Below are positions 7,515 through 14,595 of a stretch of DNA of 22,900 nucleotides, one piece after another. The notes beneath the pieces are model-generated. The model was not told the DNA's origin. It did no database searches and saw nothing but the letters and a program-made list of their open reading frames with translations. Each line of letters begins with the position of its first letter. The stretch's first letter is position 1. Position numbers and translations under genes: made by a program. This stretch comes from an uncultured Lysobacteraceae bacterium (GTDB lineage Bacteria > Pseudomonadota > Gammaproteobacteria > Xanthomonadales > Xanthomonadaceae), in the NCBI GenBank assembly GCA_946886995.1, contig CAMPJU010000001.1, positions 1 through 22,900 on the forward strand. The letters run 5' to 3'.

Positions 7515-8792
7515 TCAGGACTCGGCGGCTTCGCCCTCGGCGATGCCGACGTTGCTCGACGCCGCCTCGTACGCCTCGCGATCGAGCAGTCCGGTCTCCT
7601 TGGCGACCAGCACCGGCACCAGCATCTGTCCGGTGACGTTGGTCATGGTGCGCATCATGTCCAGCACCCGGTCGATCGCCACCACGAAGCCGATGCCCTC
7701 CAGCGGCAGGCCCGCCGCGCTCAGCACCAGGGTCACCATCACGATCGCGGTGCCGGGCACGCCCGCGGTCCCGAAGCTGCCCAGCACCGACGCCACCAGG
7801 ATCACCAGGTACTGCGCGGGCTCCAGCACGATGCCGAAGTACTGCGCGACGAACACCGCCGTGAGCGCCGGGTAGATCGCGCCGCAGCCATCCATCTTGA
7901 TGCTCGCGCCCAGCGGCACCGCGAACGCCGCGTAGTCGCGGTCCACGCCCAGGTTGTGGGTCACCGAGCGCAGCGCGACCGGCATCGCGGCGAAGGACGA
8001 CGAGGTCGCGAACGCCACCTGCATGCCCGGCGCGGCCCCGCGGAAGAAGCGCAGCGGGTTCAGCCCGTGCAGCGCCAGCAACCCCGCGTAGGTGACCACG
8101 ATGTGCAGCGCACACGCCAGGTACAGCGCGAACACGTAGTCGCCCAGCGGCAACAGCCGTTCGAACCCGTAGGTGCCCACCAGCGCCGCGATCAGTCCGA
8201 AGGTCCCCAGCGGCGTCATCTCCAGCACGAAGCGCGTGACCTGGATCATCGTGTCGCTGGCCTCGCCCGCCAGGCGCCGCAGCTGCGCCGTGCGCTCGCC
8301 GAGCTTCACCAGTGCGAACCCGACCAGGCCGGCGAACACGATGACCTGCAGGATCCTGCCTTCCGCCAGCGCCTGGAACGGGTTGGACGGCACGATGTCG
8401 AGCAGCACCTGCACCGGCGAAGGCACCTCGCGCACGACGTAGTCCGGCGCGACCACCAGCCCGCTCGCGCCCGCACCCGGTTGCAGCAGCAACGCGACGG
8501 CAAGGCCCATGCCGACCGCCAGCGCCGCGGTCGCCGCGAACCACGCGAAGGTGCGTCCGCCGAGCGCGGCCACCGACTCCTGCCCGTGCAGCGACGCAAC
8601 CGCGTTGATGACCGCGAAGAAGACCAGCGGCACCGCGATCATGCGGATCAACGTGACGTACACCGTCCCCAGCGGCCCGAACCAGGCTTCCGCCGCGGGA
8701 CCGGCGAGCCAACCCGCGAGCGCACCCAGCACGAAGCCGGCGAGCACCCGCTGCCAGAACGGAACGCGCAACCAGGCCCGGACCAGGCGCAT
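7515..8792 (-). CDS. Dicarboxylate/amino acid:cation symporter (DAACS family)
   Basis: The 425-residue protein has the DAACS/GltP-GltPh architecture. Helical hairpin 1 carries ATSSSFAAMPV (TSSS at 263-266), helix 7 carries KMDGC (299-303), hairpin 2 carries GTAGVPGTA (341-349) and helix 8 carries DRVLDMMRTMTNVTGQ (374-389). The substrate-binding Arg381, Thr382, Asn385 and Asp378 positions are present. It should import acidic amino acids or C4-dicarboxylates across the inner membrane. Three positions that coordinate sodium in GltPh (Asn of NMDGT, its Thr, and a helix-8 Asp) appear as Lys299, Cys303 and Gln389, so the coupling ion may differ. ATG at 8792 is supported by GGGAG eight bases upstream. 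It is divergent from the alkaline phosphatase gene. Confidence 0.92.
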   Translation of the reverse strand: MRLVRAWLRVPFWQRVLAGFVLGALAGWLAGPAAEAWFGPLGTVYVTLIRMIAVPLVFFAVINAVASLHGQESVAALGGRTFAWFAATAALAVGMGLAVALLLQPGAGASGLVVAPDYVVREVPSPVQVLLDIVPSNPFQALAEGRILQVIVFAGLVGFALVKLGERTAQLRRLAGEASDTMIQVTRFVLEMTPLGTFGLIAALVGTYGFERLLPLGDYVFALYLACALHIVVTYAGLLALHGLNPLRFFRGAAPGMQVAFATSSSFAAMPVALRSVTHNLGVDRDYAAFAVPLGASIKMDGCGAIYPALTAVFVAQYFGIVLEPAQYLVILVASVLGSFGTAGVPGTAIVMVTLVLSAAGLPLEGIGFVVAIDRVLDMMRTMTNVTGQMLVPVLVAKETGLLDREAYEAASSNVGIAEGEAAES

Positions 8793-8917
8793 GCGGAATC
8801 TCCCAGAAAGGCCGACGACGATAGCCGACGCCCACGCGGCCGGCGATGACGATGGTGGAACGCCGGCGTGCCATCGACGCCACGCATAATGGGCGCATTC
8901 CAGCCATGGAGCCATGC

Positions 8918-10579
8918 ATGCCACGCCTCGTCCCGCGCACCGTCCTGTCCGCCACCCTCGCCGCATCGCTCGCCGCCTGCGCGAGCACGCCGCCGCCGGT
9001 GGACGCGGCCGACGGCGTGGGCGGAACGGCGCAATCCGCCGCGCTGCACGTCGACGTGCCGGCGATCGCGCGTCCGTCCGGCGAGACAGCCGCATGGTGG
9101 TTCCGCGATGGCGCCGCGCAGGCGGCCGGGCGCGGGGCCATGGCCGGGGGCGCGCGCAACGTGATCCTGTTCGTCGGCGACGGGATGAGCCTGCCGACGG
9201 TCGCCGCCGCACGGATCCTCGCGGGCCAGCGCGCCGGGAACCCGGGCGAGGCGCACCGGCTGAGCTGGGAGCACTTCCCGGCGACCGCGCTCAGCCGCAC
9301 CTACAACACAGACTCGCAGACCCCGGATTCGGCCGGGACCATGACCGCGATGGCGACCGGCGTGAAAACGCGCGCCGGCCATGTGTCGGTCGGGCCCTCC
9401 GCGCCGTCGGGCGATTGCGCCGCGGGCCGCGCGGCACCGCTGCTGACGCTGTGGGAACTCGCCGCCAGCCAGGGCCTCGCCACCGGCTTGGTCACCACCA
9501 CGCGGGTCACGCATGCCACCCCCGCCGCCACGTTCGCCCACGTCGCCGATCGCGGCTGGGAAGCCGACAGCCGCATGCCCGCCGGGGCACGCGCCGACGC
9601 CTGCGTCGACATCGCCACGCAACTGGTCCACGCGCCCGATGGCGGTCCCGACGTGCTGCTCGGCGGCGGTCGTGCGTTCTTCCTGCCGACCGGCCAGGCG
9701 GATCCGGAATATCCCGACCGCAACGGTTACCGCGAGGACGGCACGGACCTCGTGGCCGAATGGCGGCGCCGGAATCCCGACGGCAGCTACGCCTGGAATG
9801 CAGCGCAGCTGGCCGCGGCGCCCCTGGACGGCCCGTTGCTCGGCCTGTTCCAGCCGTGGGACATGCAGTTCGAACACGATCGCGCCGGCGATGCCGCGGG
9901 CGAACCGAGCCTGGCGGAGATGACCCGCGCGGCGATCACCCGCCTGCAGCGCGATCCCGATGGGTACGTGCTGCTGGTCGAGGGCGGGCGCATCGACCAC
10001 GCGCACCACGGCGGCAACGCGTTCCGGGCGCTCACCGACACCATCGCGATGGCCGACGCGGTCCAGGTCGCGGCCGACATGACCTCCGTCGACGACACCC
10101 TGGTGATCGTCACCGCCGACCACTCGCATACGTTGAACTTCGTCGGCTATCCCGTGCGCGGCAACCCCATCCTCGGCCTGGTGCGCGAACCCGCGGACGA
10201 CGACGCGTCGACGCCGTCGCTCGATACGGCGGGCCGCCCGTACACCACGCTGTCCTACGCCAACGGACCGGGCCACGCCGGACCCGGACGTCCCGACCTG
10301 ACCGCAGTCGACACGACCGCGCCGGACTACCTGCAGGAAGCGATGGTGCCGCTGGAATCGGAAACCCACGGCGGCGACGACGTCGGCGTCTGGGCGCGCG
10401 GGCCGGGCAGCGCGGCGGTACGCGGCAGCCTGGAGCAGAACGCGCTCTTCCACGTGATGCTGCAGGCGATGCCGCGGCTGCGCACGCCGCTGTGCGACGC
10501 GGGCCTGTGCAACGACGACGGCGTGCCGGTCGCACTGCCGCGGCGCGACATGCTCGCGCCCGCGGCGGACGACCGCTAG
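8918..10579 (+). CDS. Alkaline phosphatase, predicted lipoprotein
   Basis: This 553-residue protein is an alkaline phosphatase-superfamily enzyme of the PhoA type. A short signal ends in the lipobox SLAAC (Cys21), so it is likely lipid-anchored. The metal and nucleophile motifs are intact: ILFVGDGMS (Asp88), TPDSAGTMTAMATG (catalytic Ser138), VEGGRIDHAHHGGN and TADHSHTLNF. It would release phosphate from monoesters in the periplasm or at the cell surface. ATG at 8918 is chosen for its GGAG at 8908-8911 and normal-length signal; in-frame ATGs at 8846 and 8906 are weaker. CATAAT at 8885-8890 may be a -10 box, with no clear -35 or Pho box. Its TAG stop shares CTAG with the stop of the convergent HemJ-like gene. 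Confidence 0.93.
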   Translation: MPRLVPRTVLSATLAASLAACASTPPPVDAADGVGGTAQSAALHVDVPAIARPSGETAAWWFRDGAAQAAGRGAMAGGARNVILFVGDGMSLPTVAAARILAGQRAGNPGEAHRLSWEHFPATALSRTYNTDSQTPDSAGTMTAMATGVKTRAGHVSVGPSAPSGDCAAGRAAPLLTLWELAASQGLATGLVTTTRVTHATPAATFAHVADRGWEADSRMPAGARADACVDIATQLVHAPDGGPDVLLGGGRAFFLPTGQADPEYPDRNGYREDGTDLVAEWRRRNPDGSYAWNAAQLAAAPLDGPLLGLFQPWDMQFEHDRAGDAAGEPSLAEMTRAAITRLQRDPDGYVLLVEGGRIDHAHHGGNAFRALTDTIAMADAVQVAADMTSVDDTLVIVTADHSHTLNFVGYPVRGNPILGLVREPADDDASTPSLDTAGRPYTTLSYANGPGHAGPGRPDLTAVDTTAPDYLQEAMVPLESETHGGDDVGVWARGPGSAAVRGSLEQNALFHVMLQAMPRLRTPLCDAGLCNDDGVPVALPRRDMLAPAADDR

Positions 10580-10998
10580 AACGGCTTGGCCAGCACCAGG
10601 TAGACGATCCCGACCAGCAACAGCACCGGCAACTCGTTGAACAGGCGCAGCGCCCGCGCCGACGGCAGGGCGCGACCGGCATCGACGCCCTTCAGCCAGC
10701 GCCCGGCCACGACGAAGTGCGCCAGCAGCAGCGCGACCAGCAGCAGCTTGGCGTGCAGCCACCCGCCGACGATGCCGAACCCGAACCACAACACCAGGCC
10801 CGCGGCCAGGGCGAGCCCGAACATCACGTGGCCGAAGCGGTAAAGCCGCCGTCCCATCAGCACCAGCCGCGCGCGCACCGCGGGTTCGTCGCCGGCCTCG
10901 GCCAGGTTGACCAGCAGGCGCGGCAGGTAGAACCCGGCCGCCACCCAGGCGAACACGAACACCAGGTGCGCGGTCTTGGTCCAGAGATAGGCCTGCAT
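10576..10998 (-). CDS. hemJ: HemJ-like protoporphyrinogen oxidase / CopD-family membrane protein
   Basis: The 140-residue integral membrane protein has four hydrophobic helices. It begins YLWTKTAHLVFVFAWVAAGFYLPRL, has WLHAKLLLVALLLAH in the third helix, and ends RLFNELPVLLLVGIVYLVLAKPF. These blocks match the HemJ family (UPF0093), which oxidises protoporphyrinogen IX to protoporphyrin IX in haem synthesis. The conserved helix-1 histidine (His11) and a lysine at position 84 correspond to residues essential in Synechocystis HemJ (His10, Lys88). HemJ is often labelled CopD family, so that is the main alternative. The start at 10998 is divergent from the methyltransferase gene, 37 bp away. The stop overlaps that of the alkaline phosphatase within CTAG. 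Confidence 0.82.
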   Translation of the reverse strand: MQAYLWTKTAHLVFVFAWVAAGFYLPRLLVNLAEAGDEPAVRARLVLMGRRLYRFGHVMFGLALAAGLVLWFGFGIVGGWLHAKLLLVALLLAHFVVAGRWLKGVDAGRALPSARALRLFNELPVLLLVGIVYLVLAKPF

Positions 10999-11035
10999 GC
11001 GTTCGACTCCGATGGGCGCAGGCTAGGATGCCACG

Positions 11036-11629
11036 ATGGCCAAGCGATACGACCGCGCGTACTTCGACCGCTGGTACCGCGAGGGTGGCATCGGCGGCGC
11101 GCGCAGGCTCGCGCGCAAGGTGGCGCTTGCCGTGGCCACAGCCGAGTACCACCTCGAGCGCCCGCTGCGCACGGTGCTGGACATCGGCTGCGGCGAAGGC
11201 GCCTGGCGCGCGCCGCTGCTGAAACTCCGGCCGCAGGCGAAGTACCTGGGGTTCGATTCAAGCGAGTACGCCGTCTCCCGGTTCGGACCGCGGCGCAACC
11301 TGCACCTGGCGCGCTTCGGCGACTTCGCGCAGCTGCGCCCCTGCCCGCCCGTGGACCTGCTGGTCTGCAGCGACGTCCTGCACTATCTCGACGCGCGCGA
11401 ACTGGACCGCGGGCTGCCCGGGCTGGCGGAACTCTGCGGCGGGATCGCGTTCCTGGAAACCTTCACCCGCGAGGACCGCGCCGAAGGCGACGAACACGGG
11501 TTCCGCAACCGGCCCGCCGCGTTCTACCGCCGGCGCTTCGATGCCCTCGGCTTTACCGGGCTGGGCTCGCACTGCTGGCTGTCGCCGGCACTGCGGGGGC
11601 AGTCGACGGCGCTGGAGGCGCCGCCTTGA
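11036..11629 (+). CDS. Class I SAM-dependent methyltransferase
   Basis: This 197-residue protein contains the Rossmann-fold methyltransferase motif I, VLDIGCGEGAWR (about 47-58), a motif II acidic end in YLGFDSSEYAV, and a motif IV-like region DLLVCSDVLHYLD. These bind S-adenosylmethionine; the methyl acceptor is unknown. The arrangement resembles small-molecule or TPMT/UbiE-type methyltransferases rather than rRNA enzymes. AGGA at 11025-11028 is suitably placed for the ATG at 11036. The last 77 bases overlap, in antiparallel, the 3' end of the HAAS-domain gene. The ending ALEAPP does not look essential, so an extension on either gene is possible. Confidence 0.85.
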   Translation: MAKRYDRAYFDRWYREGGIGGARRLARKVALAVATAEYHLERPLRTVLDIGCGEGAWRAPLLKLRPQAKYLGFDSSEYAVSRFGPRRNLHLARFGDFAQLRPCPPVDLLVCSDVLHYLDARELDRGLPGLAELCGGIAFLETFTREDRAEGDEHGFRNRPAAFYRRRFDALGFTGLGSHCWLSPALRGQSTALEAPP

Positions 11630-12515
11630 CCAGCAGGTGCTTGGCCAGCTGGCCGTGCAGGTAGGCCACGCCGCGCGCGACATGGAGCGTGGCGAACAGG
11701 ACCAGCACGCCCCCCAGGAACACCAGCGGCCCGGCCCACGGCAGCGGGGACACGTCGCCCGCGCCGAAGTCGAACACGATGTACTGGTCGAAGCCCAGCA
11801 GGAGCGCCACCGGCGCCGCCATGCAGGACAGCGAGACGCTCAGCCCGGTGACCGCAACGATGAAGTAGGCCACGCCCAGCGGCAGCATCAGCAGCATGTA
11901 CAGCAGCGTCGACCAGCTGCGCGGATCCAGGAACATGTCGCCGATGCGCTGCAGCAGCGGCTTGTCGCGGGAGCCGTACACGGGCCGGCGCGGCATGCGC
12001 TCGCCCAGCATCACTTCCACGATCCGGCCCTCGACCAGTGACAGGACGCGCACCGAGCCGAAGAACAGGACCAGGAACGGGATGCCGATGATCAGTGCCG
12101 CGAACCCGACGCTGAGCGACAGCCCCGCCACCACCCAGGTGAAGTAGAAGATGCCGGTCGCGAGCGACAGCAGCATGTAGAACAGGGCCGCGTACGTGCG
12201 CGGCTCCGCGGCGACGCCGAAGAACGCGCCCAGGACCGAGCGGCGCTCGGGCGTGGCCGGGGCGCGCAGCGCCGTCTGCACGCGCACCTCCGTGTCGCGG
12301 TAGATGTCCGCGACTTCCTCCGGCGCGCCGTAGCTCGAAGCGACCGAAGCGATGACCTCCGCCTCCGACCGGCCGGCCTGCTCCGCCAGTTCGGAACGCA
12401 GGTATTCCTCCGCGTCGTAAAGCGCGTCCTGGACCAGCGCCGGGTCCGCGCCGGCGAGCGCGGCGCGCAACTGCTCCAGGTATTCGGGAATGGTCCGCGG
12501 CAGCGTGGCAGTCAT
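11553..12515 (-). CDS. HAAS/DUF1700-type membrane protein with duplicated sensor-like domain
   Basis: The 320-residue protein starts with a helical, acidic HAAS/DUF1700-like domain (about 1-72: EYLEQLRAALAG, DALYDAEEYL, EEVADIYRD). Two similar membrane segments follow. Repeat 1 is near 105-136 (RTYAALFYMLLSLATGIFYF). Repeat 2 is near 198-230 (RSWSTLLYMLLMLPLGVAYF). They are separated by a cytosolic-type loop. A further helix near 262-285 and an Ala/Pro/Ser tail finish it. The repeats resemble the Putative sensor domain (PF13796) found before some kinases. There is no kinase here. HAAS proteins commonly pair with PadR regulators, and the start here overlaps the PadR stop by four bases (12512-12515). 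Signal or target is unknown. Confidence 0.78.
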   Translation of the reverse strand: MTATLPRTIPEYLEQLRAALAGADPALVQDALYDAEEYLRSELAEQAGRSEAEVIASVASSYGAPEEVADIYRDTEVRVQTALRAPATPERRSVLGAFFGVAAEPRTYAALFYMLLSLATGIFYFTWVVAGLSLSVGFAALIIGIPFLVLFFGSVRVLSLVEGRIVEVMLGERMPRRPVYGSRDKPLLQRIGDMFLDPRSWSTLLYMLLMLPLGVAYFIVAVTGLSVSLSCMAAPVALLLGFDQYIVFDFGAGDVSPLPWAGPLVFLGGVLVLFATLHVARGVAYLHGQLAKHLLVKAAPPAPSTAPAVPATASSASPAR

Positions 12516-12877
12516 GAGGGAACCCCTTCGAGGACGGAATCGACGGAATCGCGGGTGGCGCGCCAGGCACCGGCCCATTCGGCCAGCGCCGCGCGGCCCG
12601 CGGCGGTGATGCGGTAGTAGCGGCGCGGCGGGCCGCTGTCGGAAGGCGCCAGGTGGCTCTCCAGCAACCCGGCGCCCTCCAGGTTGCGCAGCACGGGGTA
12701 CAGCGCGCTCTGCTTGCCCGCGAGCACCCCGCCGCCTTCGCGCTCCAGGCGCTTGGCGATCAGGTAGCCGTACATCGGCTCGTCGCTGGCCCCCAGCACG
12801 GCCAGCAATGCCAGCGAGACGGTGCCCGCCGAGAGCTCTTTCTGGAACTTGCGCAACTGGAGGTCCGGATCGCCCAT
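12512..12877 (-). CDS. PadR family transcriptional regulator
   Basis: The 121-residue protein is a PadR-type winged helix: LSLALLAVLG with MYGYLIAKRLE (helix-turn-helix), then KQSALYPVLRNLEGAGLLES (recognition helix), then the wing in GPPRRYYRITAAGRAALAEW. A C-terminal dimerisation helix follows, as in short PadR/LmrR proteins. PadR proteins usually repress their own operon until a ligand or membrane signal is sensed. A 14-bp perfect palindrome lies five bases upstream of its start (12882-12895). The downstream HAAS membrane protein overlaps it in an ATGA, so the two are almost certainly co-transcribed and coupled. Confidence 0.93.
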   Translation of the reverse strand: MGDPDLQLRKFQKELSAGTVSLALLAVLGASDEPMYGYLIAKRLEREGGGVLAGKQSALYPVLRNLEGAGLLESHLAPSDSGPPRRYYRITAAGRAALAEWAGAWRATRDSVDSVLEGVPS

Positions 12878-12881
12878 GTGG

Positions 12882-12895
12882 CGATACTAGTATCG
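12882..12895. promoter_or_regulatory. Palindromic operator candidate for PadR
   Basis: CGATACTAGTATCG is a perfect 14-bp palindrome placed just upstream of the padR start (12877). Lower GC than its surroundings, perfect symmetry and position fit an autoregulatory operator. A TATACA at 12907-12902 on the minus strand may be the -10 box, which would put the palindrome over the transcription start. The palindrome is seen; binding is inferred. Confidence 0.6.
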
Positions 12896-13011
12896 AGTCA
12901 TGTATAGCGCCCCTGCCATTAGTCACCGCGGCGCCGCTTTGCCGGCCCGTCCACGGGGGCCCTGCTACCACTGGCCCCGCGCCACCCCCCACCTGGCGCA
13001 GGAGACGCCCG

Positions 13012-13194
13012 ATGAGCCGAGGAGACAAGTCCAGCTACACCGACAAGCAGAAGCGCCAGGCCGAACACATCGAGAAGAGCGAAAAGAAGGAAGGCCGCTC
13101 GCAGGAAGATGCCGAGCGCATCGCCTGGGCGACCGTCAACAAGCAGGACGGCGGCGGCAAGAAGTCCGGATCCGGCCGCGACAAGGACGACTGA
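13012..13194 (+). CDS. Small lysine-rich stress-type protein (plasmid stabilization-like)
   Basis: This 60-residue hydrophilic protein reads [19 protein letters not shown], then [16 protein letters not shown], then a Gly/Lys/Ser tail [14 protein letters not shown]. The [11 protein letters not shown] block recurs in small proteins often annotated as plasmid stabilization protein, which are chromosomal and have no demonstrated partition role. It is Lys/Glu-rich, probably helical then disordered, with no signal or membrane segment. ATG at 13012 has a strong Shine-Dalgarno (GGAG at 13000-13003). It is a single gene after the divergent PadR operon. I infer a stress-related role only from the company such genes usually keep. 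Confidence 0.8.
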   Translation: MSRGDKSSYTDKQKRQAEHIEKSEKKEGRSQEDAERIAWATVNKQDGGGKKSGSGRDKDD

Positions 13195-13200
13195 TCGCGG

Positions 13201-13230
13201 TTGGCGGCACGCGCCGCATTCATCCAGAAT
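13201..13230 (+). promoter_or_regulatory. Sigma-70-like promoter for the cyclophilin gene
   Basis: TTGGCG (13201-13206) and CAGAAT (13225-13230) are separated by 18 bp, each matching four of six consensus bases. Transcription would start near 13237, leaving a leader of about 25 bases with GGAG ahead of the ATG at 13261. Confidence 0.35.
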
Positions 13231-13260
13231 CGGAGTCGAATCCGACAATGGAGTTGCGCC

Positions 13261-14202
<942 letters not shown>

Positions 14203-14288
14203 AGCCGCGTTGCACCGCATCCTCCGCCGTCACGCCGCATTGGCCGGTGCGTGCCTAGCCTGCGGGCAGGACAAGCGGAGGACAACCA

Positions 14289-14585
14289 ATGCCCACCATG
14301 CGATTGCGCGTCACCGGCAGCGAGGACGACGCGCGCACCTTCATGAACCTGCTGCAGAGCCTGGAAGGCATCGAGCACGTCGAGGAGATCTCCGACCTGA
14401 TGCCGCACATGGACGATGCGGACTCGAGTTCGGCCGGCATGAGCGACGTGCAGGGCCCGGACATGCACGGCATCGAGGTGGAGGCGCCCAACGGCTCCAC
14501 CGCGCGGAAGGTGCGCGAGGCGGCGGAGGCGCTGGCCTTCGACCTGGACGTGCTGGTCGAGTTCGAGCAGGACGACGAGGACTGA
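14289..14585 (+). CDS. Small acidic protein of unknown function, coupled to c-di-GMP enzyme
   Basis: This 98-residue acidic protein is not one I can name. Its two halves each suggest a beta-alpha-beta unit: MRLRVTGSEDDARTFMNLLQ with GIEHVEEISDL, and HGIEVEAPNG with ARKVREAAEALAFDLDVLVEF. A Met/Asp/Ser-rich linker (about 38-58) joins them. This would fit a ferredoxin-like fold, but that is inference. There is no signal peptide, membrane helix or Cys motif. GGAGG at 14278-14282 supports the ATG at 14289. The stop lies ten bases before the GTG of the GAF-GGDEF-EAL gene, whose ribosome-binding site overlaps the stop, so the two are probably expressed together. Confidence 0.72.
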   Translation: MPTMRLRVTGSEDDARTFMNLLQSLEGIEHVEEISDLMPHMDDADSSSAGMSDVQGPDMHGIEVEAPNGSTARKVREAAEALAFDLDVLVEFEQDDED

Positions 14586-14595
14586 GGAGGGCATC

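Noticed and set aside
8648..11152. An 834-codon minus-strand open frame crossing the phosphatase, HemJ and symporter genes
   Set aside because: It runs antisense to clear phosphatase motifs and through several genes of known family; its translation is low-complexity. It is a shadow of GC-rich codons.
13230..13245. Stem-loop with GTCGAATCC resembling a tRNA T-arm
   Set aside because: The loop is one base short, and no acceptor, D or anticodon arms or CCA end are nearby. It is probably chance, within the cyclophilin leader.
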